Below, one piece after another: positions 35,425-44,018 of a stretch of 64,000 nt of DNA. The DNA lies in NCBI RefSeq assembly GCF_003033885.1, contig NZ_CP024081.1:1364852-1428851 (forward strand), written 5' to 3'. The number at the start of each line of letters is the position of its first letter. Position 1 is the stretch's first letter. This DNA comes from Pseudomonas rhizophila (lineage in GTDB: Bacteria; Pseudomonadota; Gammaproteobacteria; Pseudomonadales; Pseudomonadaceae). Both the position numbers and the translations under genes were made by a program. The notes under the pieces were generated by a model. That model made no database searches and was not told the DNA's origin. It saw nothing but the letters and a program-made list of their open reading frames with translations.

Positions 35425-35964
35425 TTACTGGGCCAACGCGATATCCACCAACCGATACAACTCCTCAACCGCCAACGGCGCGGTGGCAAAGAGGATGCGA
35501 AACACCGTCGGCGCGACCACCACATTGATCAGTCGCTCGACCCCGGGGTTTGGCTCGTCAGGATAGCGATCCAGGATCGTCTGCAACTGGCCGCTGATGA
35601 TTCCCACGCAATAGCCCGGCGTGGCGCAGGCCTGAATGTCGCGCATCATGTTGCGACCGGGCTCGGAGCTCATTTCGTCCAGGTACTGTTCGGCCCAGGC
35701 GCGAAGATCCCCGCGCAGGCTGCCGGTGTCCAGCGGTGCGCAGTCCGGGCGCATGCGGGCAATCGCGACGTCACCCAGCAATGCCGGCAGGTCGCCCCAG
35801 CGCCGGTAAATGGTGGACGGGGTTACGCCTGCGCGGGCCGCGATTTGCGGTACGGTCAGGGTGGCGCGGTCCTGCTCCTGGAGCAGGCTGCGAACCGCCG
35901 AATGAATCGACTCTTGTACCCGGGCGCTTCTGCCGCCGGGACGTAAACCTTCTTTAATAGCCAT
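35425..35964 (-). CDS. TetR/AcrR-family regulator
   Basis: A 179-residue regulator. The DNA-binding HTH is near 35-55 (LTVPQIAARAGVTPSTIYRRW), and the C-terminal ligand domain has LRAWAEQYLDEMSSEPGRNMMRDI, IISGQLQTILDRYPDEPNPGVERLINVV and ends RLVDIALAQ. It is divergent from the MFS gene 104 bases away, which it presumably represses; nested inverted repeats lie between them (36012-36064). The REP pair immediately follows its stop codon. Confidence 0.92.
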   Translation of the reverse strand: MAIKEGLRPGGRSARVQESIHSAVRSLLQEQDRATLTVPQIAARAGVTPSTIYRRWGDLPALLGDVAIARMRPDCAPLDTGSLRGDLRAWAEQYLDEMSSEPGRNMMRDIQACATPGYCVGIISGQLQTILDRYPDEPNPGVERLINVVVAPTVFRILFATAPLAVEELYRLVDIALAQ

Positions 35965-36011
35965 GGATCGGACCTTAACACAAAGAATTTGCTTTAAGCG
36001 CGCGTCGATAG

Positions 36012-36064
36012 CACACTCCGCAAAAGCAAAAAATTAGCTTTTGTGGATCGCCTTGTGGAGTGTG
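36012..36064. promoter_or_regulatory. Nested inverted repeats before the MFS gene
   Basis: Outer arms CACACTCC (36012-36019) and GGAGTGTG (36057-36064); inner arms CAAAAGC (36021-36027) and GCTTTTG (36037-36043). The inner repeat is a plausible TetR operator. The outer right arm contains the GGAG ribosome binding site of the MFS gene (start 36068), so in RNA a stem could cover it. Confidence 0.5.
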
Positions 36065-36067
36065 CCC

Positions 36068-37252
36068 ATGTCCCGTCCAGCTTCGACCCGTGCCAGTTTG
36101 ATATTCCTGGCGATCACCCTGCTCGGTTTCCTCGCAGCGTCCAGTGCGCCAACCCCGCTGTATCACCTCTACCAGGAACAGATGCAATTTTCCCCTGGGG
36201 TCCTGACGCTGATTTTCGGTGTGTACGCGTTCAGTCTGTTAGCGGCGTTGCTGACCGTGGGTTCGTTGTCGGATTATCTGGGACGCAAACCGGTGATTTT
36301 CGTAGCGCTGTTGCTCAACATGCTGGCAATGCTGCTGTTTATCAACGCCGACAGTATCGCCTGGTTGATCGGTGCACGGTTGATTCAGGGCTTCGCGACG
36401 GGCATGGCCACCAGTGTGCTTGGCGCTGCCTTGCTGGACTTCGATCGTCGGCAAGGTCCGCTGATCACCAGCGTCGCGCCCTTGCTGGGCATGGCTTGCG
36501 GAGCATTTGGCTGCGGCATGTTGGCCGAGTTCGCGCCGTTGCCCCTGCAACTGACGTACTGGATTCTGCTGGGATTGTTCCTGATCCAGGCCATTTACCT
36601 CTGGTTTCTGGCCGAGAGCGTCAGCCCGCAGCCCGGTGCCTGGCGATCTTTGCGCCCCACCTTGCATGTGCCGATCCAGGCACGGCGCGCCTTGTGGCTG
36701 ATACTGCCCTTGAACCTGGTGGCCTGGGCGGTGGGCGGCTTCTACTTATCACTGGCGCCGTCATTGGTGCGGGCCGCAACCGGCACCACCTCCAACCTGA
36801 TTGGCGGCGCGCTGGTGGCGGTGCTGACGCTCACCGGAGCGTTGAGTATCTACACGCTGCGCAACCAGATGGCCGACAAAATGCTGCGCCTGGCCGCCAG
36901 CCTGTTGATGGTCGGTCTGGCGCTGGTATTGATCGCGGTGCACGCTGCTAGCTTGCCGTTGTTCTTCGTCGGCACGCTGGTCACTGGCAGCGGTTTCGGC
37001 GCGGGCTTTCTGGGAGCATTGCGCAGCATCATGCCGTTGGCCTTGCCCCATGAACGGGCCGGGTTGATGTCAGCGTTTTATGTCCTCAGCTATCTGGCTT
37101 TCAGCCTGCCGTCGCTGCTGGCGGGAAGCCTGACCCGGGTCTTTGGGCTGATCCCGACCACCGATGGCTATGGCGCGGTGTTGATTGTGCTGTCGACCGT
37201 CGCCTTGCTCGGGCTGTCGCGTCAGGCGCGGCCAGCGCCTGGTTTGGGTTAA
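36068..37252 (+). CDS. MFS transporter
   Basis: A 394-residue major-facilitator permease with 12 predicted helices. The loop 2-3 motif is LSDYLGRKPVIFVALLLNM (about 69-87), which is the drug-exporter-like pattern GxLaDrxGrkxxl; IARLIQGFATGMATSVL-type helix 4 is near 105-120. ASSAPTPLYHLYQEQMQFSPGVLTLIFGVYAF near the N-terminus resembles efflux pumps of small aromatic or drug-like compounds. With the divergent TetR gene this forms a regulator-exporter pair. I chose the ATG at 36068 (GGAG 8-11 bases before). Confidence 0.9.
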   Translation: MSRPASTRASLIFLAITLLGFLAASSAPTPLYHLYQEQMQFSPGVLTLIFGVYAFSLLAALLTVGSLSDYLGRKPVIFVALLLNMLAMLLFINADSIAWLIGARLIQGFATGMATSVLGAALLDFDRRQGPLITSVAPLLGMACGAFGCGMLAEFAPLPLQLTYWILLGLFLIQAIYLWFLAESVSPQPGAWRSLRPTLHVPIQARRALWLILPLNLVAWAVGGFYLSLAPSLVRAATGTTSNLIGGALVAVLTLTGALSIYTLRNQMADKMLRLAASLLMVGLALVLIAVHAASLPLFFVGTLVTGSGFGAGFLGALRSIMPLALPHERAGLMSAFYVLSYLAFSLPSLLAGSLTRVFGLIPTTDGYGAVLIVLSTVALLGLSRQARPAPGLG

Positions 37253-37289
37253 CCTTGGCGCCTGTGTGTTTTCTTTGGGGCGATCTGGG

Positions 37290-37601
37290 TTGAACATCAT
37301 CCGCAGCAAATCCTTCACCGGCGACCGCGCCTGGGCGGCGTTGGATATCGCCGACATGAACGGCATTACCACGCGTCTGCACTGGACCGATCAGCCCTAC
37401 AAATGGCACATCAATGAAGGTCAGGAAGTCTTCGTGGTGCTCGATGGGCAAGTGCAGATGTGCTATCGGGAAGACGGTATCGAAAAAGATACCTTGCTGA
37501 GTGCGGGGGATATTTTCTATGCATCGGTGGGCACCGAACATCTGGCCAAGCCATTGGGAGAGGCGAGAATTCTGGTGATCGAGACCAAGGGCAGTATCTG
37601 A
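37290..37601 (+). CDS. Small cupin-domain protein
   Basis: A 103-residue single-domain cupin. The metal-binding first motif is roughly WHINEGQEVFVVLDGQVQM and the second GDIFYASVGTEHLAKPLG; the usual H-x-H-x-E pattern is only partly kept (one His and a Glu), so metal binding is uncertain. The likely start is the TTG at 37290 (LNIIRSKSF), because no ATG gives the correct length; GGGGCGATCTGGG precedes it. It sits 37 bases after the MFS gene on the same strand, so probably the same unit. No reaction is known. Confidence 0.75.
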   Translation: MNIIRSKSFTGDRAWAALDIADMNGITTRLHWTDQPYKWHINEGQEVFVVLDGQVQMCYREDGIEKDTLLSAGDIFYASVGTEHLAKPLGEARILVIETKGSI

Positions 37602-37704
37602 TCAATATTTGCATAATCGATAATATATAGAGAAATTACCCGTTATATAGATATTCGATTTGAATCTAGCATGGCTCTATCTCGTCCCAGAGCAGGAGTT
37701 CGCC

Positions 37705-38853
37705 ATGCCATGCTGTGCTGCAACCAACCGTTTGCGCCCACTCAGTCATTTGCCCAGGCCATTGGAAGCCATTCGCCAGTTCACACCTAACTGGTTTGCT
37801 GTCGTCATGGGCACCGGTGTATTGGCCCTGGCCCTGGCGCAATGGCCGGGGGATGTCCCAGGCCTGCGCGGCCTGGCCGAAGGGGTATGGTTGTTCAATG
37901 TCCTGTTGTTCGTGTTGTTCACTGGGCTGTACACCGCCCGTTGGGTGTTGTTCTTCGACGAGGCCCGGCGGATTTTCGGTCATTCAACGGTTTCGATGTT
38001 CTTCGGCACCATCCCCATGGGGCTGGCGACCCTCATCAATGGCTTGTTGGTATTCGGTTTGCCACGGTGGGGCGAGGGCGTGGTGCCGCTGGCGGAAACG
38101 TTGTGGTGGATCGACGTGGCGATGTCCTTGGCCTGCGGCGTGCTGATTCCGTTTTTGATGTTCACCCGCCAGGAACACCGGATCGATCAGATGACCGCCG
38201 TGTGGCTATTGCCCGTGGTGGCCGCTGAAGTCGCCGCCGCCAGTGGCGGGTTGTTGGCACCGCACTTGGCAGACGCTCATTCGCAACTGGTGATGCTGGT
38301 CACCAGCTACATCCTCTGGGCATTTTCCCTACCCGTAGCGTTCAGCATCCTGACGATTCTGCTGCTGCGCATGGCCCTGCACAAACTACCCCACGAAAAC
38401 ATGGCCGCCTCGAGCTGGCTGGCCCTCGGCCCGATCGGGACCGGTGCTCTGGGCATGTTGTTGCTGGGAGGCGATGCGCCGCTGATTTTTGCCGCCAATG
38501 GCTTGCCGGGCTTAGGTGAAGTCGCCGCCGGCGTGGGCGTGGTGGCCGGTATCACCCTGTGGGGCTTCGGGTTCTGGTGGATGCTGATGGCGCTGCTGAT
38601 CACCGCACGCTATTTGCGCACTGGCATCCCGTTCAACCTCGGGTGGTGGGGCTTTACCTTCCCCTTGGGCGTGTATGCGCTGGCAACGCTGAAGCTGGCG
38701 AGCTTGCTGAGCCTGGGTTTTTTTACTGTGTTCGGTTGTGTACTGGTGGCGATGCTGGCGGTGATGTGGCTGATCGTCGGCCGCCGCACGGTGCTCGGCG
38801 CCTGGCACGGTGAGCTGTTCGTGTCGCCATGCATTGCGGGGCTGGCGAAATAA
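37705..38853 (+). CDS. TDT-family transporter (TehA/SLAC1-like)
   Basis: A 382-residue protein with ten predicted helices of the tellurite-resistance/dicarboxylate transporter family. N-terminal PNWFAVVMGTGVLALALAQWPG is characteristic, as are FFGTIPMGLATLINGLLVFG and TYIL-WAFSLPVAFSILTILLLRM. Relatives include sulphite exporters (SSU1), anion channels (SLAC1) and TehA. The substrate is unclear. AGGAG lies 7-11 bases before the ATG at 37705. A few Cys near the N-terminus (MPCCAATNR) are unusual. Preceded by an AT-rich 100 bases that may hold its promoter. Confidence 0.88.
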   Translation: MPCCAATNRLRPLSHLPRPLEAIRQFTPNWFAVVMGTGVLALALAQWPGDVPGLRGLAEGVWLFNVLLFVLFTGLYTARWVLFFDEARRIFGHSTVSMFFGTIPMGLATLINGLLVFGLPRWGEGVVPLAETLWWIDVAMSLACGVLIPFLMFTRQEHRIDQMTAVWLLPVVAAEVAAASGGLLAPHLADAHSQLVMLVTSYILWAFSLPVAFSILTILLLRMALHKLPHENMAASSWLALGPIGTGALGMLLLGGDAPLIFAANGLPGLGEVAAGVGVVAGITLWGFGFWWMLMALLITARYLRTGIPFNLGWWGFTFPLGVYALATLKLASLLSLGFFTVFGCVLVAMLAVMWLIVGRRTVLGAWHGELFVSPCIAGLAK

Positions 38854-38933
38854 TCGTTAAAGACAGGTAATGTGTGGCCTGGATCGAAAAACCTCATTCC
38901 AATAAGCGACCACGCCACTCAGGAACATGGAAG

Positions 38934-40808
38934 ATGAGTCACCCCTCGCAGTTCACCTTGCTCCGCACGCGGCGTTTCCTGCCGTTTTTCATCACACAGT
39001 CCCTTGGCGCGTTCAACGACAACGTGTTCAAGCAGTCGTTGATCCTGGCGATTCTCTATCGGCTGACCATCGAGGGCGACCGCTCGATCTGGGTCAATCT
39101 GTGTGCGCTGCTGTTTATCTTGCCGTTCTTCTTGTTCTCGGCACTGGCAGGGCAGTTCGGGGAAAAATTCGCCAAGGATGCGTTGATTCGTCTGATCAAA
39201 TTCGGCGAAATCGCCATCATGGCGATCGGCGCGGTGGGTTTCCTGTTCGATCACTTGTGGTTGATGCTGGCGGCGCTGTTCGCCATGGGTACCCAGTCGG
39301 CGCTGTTCGGGCCGGTGAAATATTCGATCCTGCCGCAAGCGCTGCGCGAGGACGAACTGGTCGGCGGCAATGGCCTAGTGGAGATGGGCACATTCCTGGC
39401 GATCCTCTTGGGCACTATCGGCGCTGGGATCATGATGTCCTCGGCGCATTACGCGCCGGTCGTGGCAACGTCGATTATCGTTATCGCCGTAGCCGGTTAC
39501 CTGGCGAGTCGCGGCATTCCGCGGGCGGCGGCAGCTTCACCGCAGATGCGCCTGAACTGGAACATTTTCAGCCAGTCCTGGGCCACGCTTAAACTGGGCC
39601 TGGGACAAACCCCTGCGGTGTCCCGCTCCATTGTCGGCAACTCGTGGTTCTGGTTTGTCGGGGCGATTTATCTGACACAGATCCCGGCCTACGCCAAGGA
39701 CTGGATGCACGGTGATGAAACCGTGGTGACCTTGATCCTGACGGTGTTCTCGGTGGGGATCGCCGTGGGTTCGATGCTGTGCGAGAAGCTGTCCGGGCGT
39801 AAAGTCGAGATCGGCCTGGTTCCCTTCGGCTCGTTCGGCCTGACCGTATTCGGGCTGCTGTTGTGGTGGCATTCCGGCGGAATTCCTGGCAGCGCCGAGG
39901 GCTACGGCTGGCTCGAAGTGCTCGGTTTCGGCCACGCCTGGCTGGTGCTGATCGACATCCTCGGGCTCGGTGTCTTTGGTGGTTTCTACATCGTGCCGCT
40001 GTACGCACTGATCCAGTCGCGCACCGCCGAGAATGAGCGGGCGCGGGTCATCGCCGCCAACAACATTCTCAACGCGCTGTTCATGGTGGTCTCGGCGATT
40101 GTCTCCATTGTCCTGCTGGGCCTGCTGGAACTGTCGATTCCCCAGCTGTTCCTGGTGGTGTCACTGCTGAACATTGGCGTGAACACCTACATCTTCAAAA
40201 TCGTCCCTGAGTTCAGCATGCGTTTCATGATCTGGCTGCTGAGCCATTCCATGTACCGCGTGGAACATCGCAACCTGGATGCGATTCCCGATGAAGGCGC
40301 CGCGCTGCTGGTCTGCAATCACGTGTCCTTCGTTGACGCGTTGCTGATCGGTGGCGCGGTGCGTCGGCCGATTCGCTTCGTGATGTACTACAAGATCTAC
40401 AACCTGCCAGTGCTCAATTTCATCTTTCGCACCGCCGGGACGATTCCAATTGCCGGGCGCCAGGAAGACATTCATATCTACGAAAGCGCTTTTACACGCA
40501 TCGCTCAATACCTGCAGAACGGCGAGTTGGTGTGCATCTTCCCCGAAGGAAAATTGACGGCCGATGGTGAGATCAATGAGTTCAAGGGCGGACTGACGCG
40601 CATTCTTCAGGAAACACCTGTGCCGGTGATTCCCCTGGCGTTGCAGGGGTTGTGGGGCAGTTTCTTCAGTCGTGACCCGAACAAGGGGCTGTTTCGCCGG
40701 TTGTGGTCGCGGGTGACGTTAGTGGCGGGGCCGGCGGTCGCCGTTGAGGTGGCGGAACCGGCGAAGTTGCAGGCGTTGGTGGGGGAGTTGCGCGGGGCTG
40801 TCAGATAA
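38934..40808 (+). CDS. MFS permease fused to a PlsC-type acyltransferase
   Basis: A 624-residue two-domain protein. Residues 1-410 are an MFS permease of the LplT (lysophospholipid flippase) type: SLGAFNDNVFKQSLILAI near the N-terminus, GTQSALFGPVKYSILPQALREDELVGGNGLVE. The C-terminal 200 residues are a 1-acyl-glycerol-phosphate acyltransferase: NHVSFVDALLIGG (H-x4-D motif), GTIPIAGRQED and FPEGKLTADGEINEFKGG, VPVIPLALQG. It would flip lysophospholipid inward and re-acylate it, that is, membrane repair. E. coli keeps LplT and Aas separate, and the acyl-ACP-ligase domain of Aas is absent here. I chose the ATG at 38934 over one 20 codons earlier because the family starts near there (MSHPSQFTLLRTRRFLPFF). 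A REP pair follows. Confidence 0.92.
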   Translation: MSHPSQFTLLRTRRFLPFFITQSLGAFNDNVFKQSLILAILYRLTIEGDRSIWVNLCALLFILPFFLFSALAGQFGEKFAKDALIRLIKFGEIAIMAIGAVGFLFDHLWLMLAALFAMGTQSALFGPVKYSILPQALREDELVGGNGLVEMGTFLAILLGTIGAGIMMSSAHYAPVVATSIIVIAVAGYLASRGIPRAAAASPQMRLNWNIFSQSWATLKLGLGQTPAVSRSIVGNSWFWFVGAIYLTQIPAYAKDWMHGDETVVTLILTVFSVGIAVGSMLCEKLSGRKVEIGLVPFGSFGLTVFGLLLWWHSGGIPGSAEGYGWLEVLGFGHAWLVLIDILGLGVFGGFYIVPLYALIQSRTAENERARVIAANNILNALFMVVSAIVSIVLLGLLELSIPQLFLVVSLLNIGVNTYIFKIVPEFSMRFMIWLLSHSMYRVEHRNLDAIPDEGAALLVCNHVSFVDALLIGGAVRRPIRFVMYYKIYNLPVLNFIFRTAGTIPIAGRQEDIHIYESAFTRIAQYLQNGELVCIFPEGKLTADGEINEFKGGLTRILQETPVPVIPLALQGLWGSFFSRDPNKGLFRRLWSRVTLVAGPAVAVEVAEPAKLQALVGELRGAVR

Positions 40809-40834
40809 CGAGAGACGCCTTGTGAAAGTAGGTA

Positions 40835-40902
40835 TGTGAGAGCAAAGCTTGCTCGCGATAGCGTCCTTGAGACCGCCTCGCGGGCAAGCCTTGCTCCCAC
40901 AG
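40835..40902. repeat. REP pair, GAGCAAAGCTTGC subtype
   Basis: Left half gtgagagcaaagcttgctcgc and right half gcgggcaagccttgctccc are diverged inverted copies. Spacing is about 25 bases. It lies between the acyltransferase fusion and gdx. Confidence 0.8.
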
Positions 40903-40953
40903 GTCCAGCCCTACAAGCCTCTGTGTCTACAGAGATTGTTCCTGCAGGTGAGT

Positions 40954-41268
40954 TCAGGCGCTGGCCTTAAGTCCGATCAACCCGGCAACGATCAACGCCA
41001 CACTGGCTAGCCGAACCAGCGCCATGGATTCACCAAACAGAATGATTCCGGCAATCACCGTGCCCACGGCACCGACACCGGTCCAGATGGCATAGGCCGT
41101 GCCCAGGGGCAGTTCCTTCATCGCAAGGCCCAGCAGGCCAAGGCTGATAGCCATGGCCGCAACGGTCAATACGGTAGGGAGCGGGCGGCTGAAACCGTCG
41201 GTGTACTTCAGGCCGACAGCCCAACCGACTTCGAACAGGCCGGCAAAAAACAGAATGATCCAGGACAT
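40954..41268 (-). CDS. gdx: Gdx/SugE, guanidinium exporter of the SMR family
   Basis: A 104-residue small multidrug resistance protein with four helices. The first helix has Glu13 in [13 protein letters not shown], the invariant proton/substrate site, and [18 protein letters not shown] is helix 3. SugE was named from suppression of groE but family members have been shown to export guanidinium. The guanidine-II riboswitch directly upstream confirms the guanidinium assignment. The ATG at 41268 has GGAGG about 7 bases upstream, in the same short leader as the riboswitch. Confidence 0.95.
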   Translation of the reverse strand: MSWIILFFAGLFEVGWAVGLKYTDGFSRPLPTVLTVAAMAISLGLLGLAMKELPLGTAYAIWTGVGAVGTVIAGIILFGESMALVRLASVALIVAGLIGLKASA

Positions 41269-41287
41269 CACACACCTCCATCGATGG

Positions 41288-41340
41288 ATGGGGTCGTCCC
41301 CGGATTTAGGTCGATCGAGTGGCGGGGTCGTCCCCGCGAT
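41288..41340 (-). promoter_or_regulatory. Guanidine-II riboswitch (mini-ykkC)
   Basis: On the minus strand two similar hairpins with the sequence GGGGACGACCCC (41290-41301) and CGGGGACGACCCCG (41323-41336) are separated by 21 bases. Each loop reads ACGA, the conserved guanidine-binding ACGR loop of this class. The second hairpin lies about 10 bases from the ribosome binding site of gdx, so guanidine is expected to expose it and raise translation. Confidence 0.9.
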
Positions 41341-41386
41341 GGGCATATAGATTGCCCATTATTGACCACTCGATCAAGTCTGTCTT

Positions 41387-42352
41387 TCAGTCCGCCGCTT
41401 GGCGGGCGAGCAGTTCACGGTCCTGCTTTTCGCTCATACGGCGGAAATACGTCGAGAGCAGCGCCCCGGAAATATTGTGCCAGACGCTGAACAGCGCGCT
41501 GGGCACCGCCGCCAGCGGCGAGAAATGCGCACTGGCTAGGGCTGCGCCCAGACCGGAGTTTTGCATGCCCACCTCCAGCGACAAGGTCTTGCGCTGGGCC
41601 AGTGGCAACCCGAACAGGCGAGCGGTGAAGTAACCCAACAGGTAACCGAAGCTGTTATGCAGCATCACGATCGCCATGATCAGCAGGCCGGACTCGGCGA
41701 TCTTCGCCTGACTGGCCGCCACTACCGCCGCAACAATGATCACGATGCTCACTACCGAGATCAGCGGTAGCACTTCCACCGCGTGACGAACCCGCTCTCC
41801 CAACAGGCGTTGAGCAACGATGCCCAGCACGATAGGCAGCAGTACGATCTGCAGGATCGACCAGAAAAGCGCCGAGAACGACACCGGCAACCAGGCGGAA
41901 GCCAGCAGCCAGATCAGCGCCGGGGTCAGCAAAGGCGCGAGCAGGGTGGTAATGGCCGAAAGCGACACGGCCAAAGCCAGGTCGCCGCGGGCCAACCAGG
42001 TCATGACATTGGAGGAGGTGCCGCTCGGACAGCAACCCACCAGAATCACCCCGACGGCAATCTCCGGTGGCAGGCTGAATACTTGGCAGAGCAGCCACGC
42101 CACGCCGGGCATGATGACAAATTGTGCAATCACCCCCAGGACCACCCGCCCTGGATGACGGCCCACTTCGGCAAAGTCCTCCAGCTTGAGCGCCAGGCCC
42201 ATGCCGAACATCACCAGCCCCAGCAAGGGGACGATGGCGACTTTCAGGTCGACGAACCATTGCGGTAGCAAGAATGCCAGCACGGCAAAAAACAGCACCC
42301 AGTAAGCGAAGGTATTGCCGACAAAACGACTCAATGCAGCCAGTGCGCGCAT
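41387..42352 (-). CDS. Bile acid:sodium symporter-family (BASS) transporter
   Basis: A 321-residue protein with nine or ten helices. Family signatures: LVMFGMGLALKLEDF, VGVILVGCCPSGTSSNVMTWLARGD (the Cys/Pro/Gly-rich crossing helix) and SLEVGMQNSGLGAALASAHFSP. Bacterial members transport pantoate, pyruvate-like acids or other organic anions with sodium; the substrate cannot be told here. The ATG at 42352 has AAGGAT about 6 bases before it. It runs in the same direction as gdx, but 46 bases separate it from the riboswitch and gdx has its own leader. Confidence 0.9.
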   Translation of the reverse strand: MRALAALSRFVGNTFAYWVLFFAVLAFLLPQWFVDLKVAIVPLLGLVMFGMGLALKLEDFAEVGRHPGRVVLGVIAQFVIMPGVAWLLCQVFSLPPEIAVGVILVGCCPSGTSSNVMTWLARGDLALAVSLSAITTLLAPLLTPALIWLLASAWLPVSFSALFWSILQIVLLPIVLGIVAQRLLGERVRHAVEVLPLISVVSIVIIVAAVVAASQAKIAESGLLIMAIVMLHNSFGYLLGYFTARLFGLPLAQRKTLSLEVGMQNSGLGAALASAHFSPLAAVPSALFSVWHNISGALLSTYFRRMSEKQDRELLARQAAD

Positions 42353-42390
42353 GACCTGATCCTTATTATTAAGTAGCACCACAAAAACAA

Positions 42391-42479
42391 TGTGGGAGCG
42401 AGCCTGCTCGCGATGGCGGAGTATCAGGCAACCTGTCGGTAACTGTCACTCTGCCATCGCGAGCAGGCTCGCTCCCACA
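42391..42479. repeat. REP pair (REPIN-like), near-perfect
   Basis: Inverted halves tgtgggagcgagcctgctcg and cgagcaggctcgctcccaca. The inner spacer also pairs partly (tgGCGGAG / CTGCCA). It lies between the BASS gene and rdgC. Confidence 0.92.
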
Positions 42480-42497
42480 AGGGTAATCATTGGGCTG

Positions 42498-43418
42498 TCA
42501 GATCCCCTGAGGCATCTCTTCACCACCCAACGCTTCTACCAGCGCCGGCAGGAACTCGCCAAACGTCAACATCATCAGCGTGAAGCTGGCGTCCAGTTGG
42601 CCGAGGGCCTCGTCGCCGCCGTCCTGTTCCGCCTGGTCCTGCAGCAAGTCTTCGAACTTCAGGCGCTTGACCACCATTTTGTCGTCGAGCACGAAAGACA
42701 GCTTGTCCTGCCAGGCCAGCGACAGTTGGGTCACCACCTTGCCGGTGTTCAAGTGCAACTGGATTTCGTCGCTGGTCAGGTCCTGACGCTTGCAACGCAC
42801 AATGCCGCCATCTTCGTGAGTGTCGCGCAGCTCGCATTCATCCAGCACGAAGAAATCGTCGGCGGCTTTCTGAGTCTTGACCCAGTCGGTCATGATGGCG
42901 GTGGGTGCGGTTTTCACAGTCAGTGGGCGCACCGGCAGCGAGCCGAGGACTTCGCGCAGGGTGGAGAGCAGGTCTTCGGCGCGTTTCGGGCTGGCGGAGT
43001 TGACCAGGATCAGACCCTGTTTCGGTGCGATGGCAGCGAAGGTGGACGAGCGACGAATGAACGCGCGAGGCAGAAACGCCTGGATGATTTCATCCTTGAG
43101 CTGGTCCCGTTCCTTTTTATAGACCTTGCGCATTTGTTCGGCTTCGATCTCTTCGACCTTTTCTTTCAGGGCATCGCGTACGACGCTGCCTGGCAGGATG
43201 CGTTCTTCCTTGCGTGCGGCGATCAGCAGGAAATCCTGGCTGATGTGCACCAGAGGTGCGTCTTCGCCTTTACCGAACGGCGCGACGAAACCGTAAGTGG
43301 TCAACTCCTGGCTTGCACATGGACGCGCCAGTTTGCTGGCCAGTGCAGTTTCCAACGCCTCGGCATCAAAAGGCAGATCTTGGGTCAGGCGATAGATAAG
43401 CAGGTTTTTGAACCACAT
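42498..43418 (-). CDS. rdgC: RdgC, recombination-associated protein
   Basis: A 306-residue nonspecific DNA-binding protein that forms a ring dimer around DNA and restrains RecA activity. N-terminal [62 protein letters not shown] and the middle-to-end [30 protein letters not shown] are strong family signals. Length matches the E. coli protein (303). The ATG at 43418 is preceded by GGAGAG at about 15 bases. It stands alone with REP DNA after it and the tRNA cluster promoter upstream. Confidence 0.95.
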   Translation of the reverse strand: MWFKNLLIYRLTQDLPFDAEALETALASKLARPCASQELTTYGFVAPFGKGEDAPLVHISQDFLLIAARKEERILPGSVVRDALKEKVEEIEAEQMRKVYKKERDQLKDEIIQAFLPRAFIRRSSTFAAIAPKQGLILVNSASPKRAEDLLSTLREVLGSLPVRPLTVKTAPTAIMTDWVKTQKAADDFFVLDECELRDTHEDGGIVRCKRQDLTSDEIQLHLNTGKVVTQLSLAWQDKLSFVLDDKMVVKRLKFEDLLQDQAEQDGGDEALGQLDASFTLMMLTFGEFLPALVEALGGEEMPQGI

Positions 43419-43528
43419 GGGGTGAGTCTCTCCTTTATACAAAGGGGGGCATTATTCTCTTCGCGGCGCCATAGGCCAACCCTTCGCTAAGCCTTTGGAA
43501 GGCCTGAAAAAATTAAATTAAAAAGTGC

Positions 43529-43557
43529 TTGCCAGCTTTGAGGACGCTCCGTAGAAT
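43529..43557 (+). promoter_or_regulatory. Sigma-70 promoter of the first tRNA pair
   Basis: TTGCCA (43529-43534) and TAGAAT (43552-43557) are exactly 17 bases apart and followed by GCGCGCC, the GC-rich discriminator expected of stringently controlled stable-RNA promoters. An AT-rich upstream stretch (about 43505-43525) could act as an UP element. Confidence 0.8.
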
Positions 43558-43578
43558 GCGCGCCACACCGAAAGCGAA

Positions 43579-43654
43579 GGGTGATTAGCTCAGCTGGGAG
43601 AGCGTCTGCCTTACAAGCAGAATGTCGGCGGTTCGATCCCGTCATCACCCACCA
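43579..43654 (+). tRNA. tRNA-Val (TAC), first copy
   Basis: A 76-base cloverleaf: acceptor GGGTGAT/ATCACCC, D-loop AGCTGGGAGAG, anticodon loop CTTACAA with anticodon TAC, T-loop TTCGATC, encoded CCA. An identical copy lies at 43926-44001. Confidence 0.98.
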
Positions 43655-43674
43655 TTCGCTCCAAAGTGTTACGC

Positions 43675-43751
43675 GCAGCGGTAGTTCAGTCGGTTAGAAT
43701 ACCGGCCTGTCACGCCGGGGGTCGCGGGTTCGAGTCCCGTCCGCTGCGCCA
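43675..43751 (+). tRNA. tRNA-Asp (GTC), first copy
   Basis: A 77-base cloverleaf: acceptor GCAGCGG/CCGCTGC, D-arm GTTCAGTCGGTTAGAAT, anticodon loop CTGTCAC with anticodon GTC, T-loop TTCGAGTC, encoded CCA. It is 20 bases after tRNA-Val on one transcript. An identical copy lies at 44019-44095. Confidence 0.98.
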
Positions 43752-43791
43752 TATTCGGTAATCTGGAACACTGAACGCCAGATCACCACAG

Positions 43792-43816
43792 AAAGCCCGC
43801 TAACGCGGGCTTTTTG
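43792..43816 (+). terminator. Rho-independent terminator after the first tRNA pair
   Basis: AGCCCGC-TAAC-GCGGGCT (7 base pairs) is followed by TTTT. It shows that the first Val-Asp pair is its own transcript and that the second copy needs a separate promoter. Confidence 0.85.
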
Positions 43817-43925
43817 CTGTTTGCAGTTCCTGCGGTGCACGTTAATCACATTTTTTGCTGAATAGTTAATTAAATCAGCACGTTACGAAAATTTGTGAGA
43901 GAATGCGCCCCGCATCGAAAGTGAA

Positions 43926-44001
43926 GGGTGATTAGCTCAGCTGGGAGAGCGTCTGCCTTACAAGCAGAATGTCGGCGGTTCGATCCCGTCATCACCCACC
44001 A
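43926..44001 (+). tRNA. tRNA-Val (TAC), second copy
   Basis: Identical in sequence to 43579-43654. The bases just upstream (GAGAAT at 43899-43904 and GCGCCCC) suggest a -10 box and discriminator, but a matching -35 is poor, and the AT-rich stretch at about 43850-43880 may compensate. Expression of this copy is therefore less certain than of the first. Confidence 0.97.
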
Positions 44002-44018
44002 AGCTTTCAATGTTACGC

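Noticed and set aside
4155..42479. Repeated palindromes as CRISPR or insertion-sequence ends
   Set aside because: They are scattered, inverted REP pairs without regular spacing, spacers, transposase genes or target duplications.
42390..43490. Plus-strand frame of 366 codons across rdgC
   Set aside because: Antisense shadow of rdgC; starts within the REP pair.
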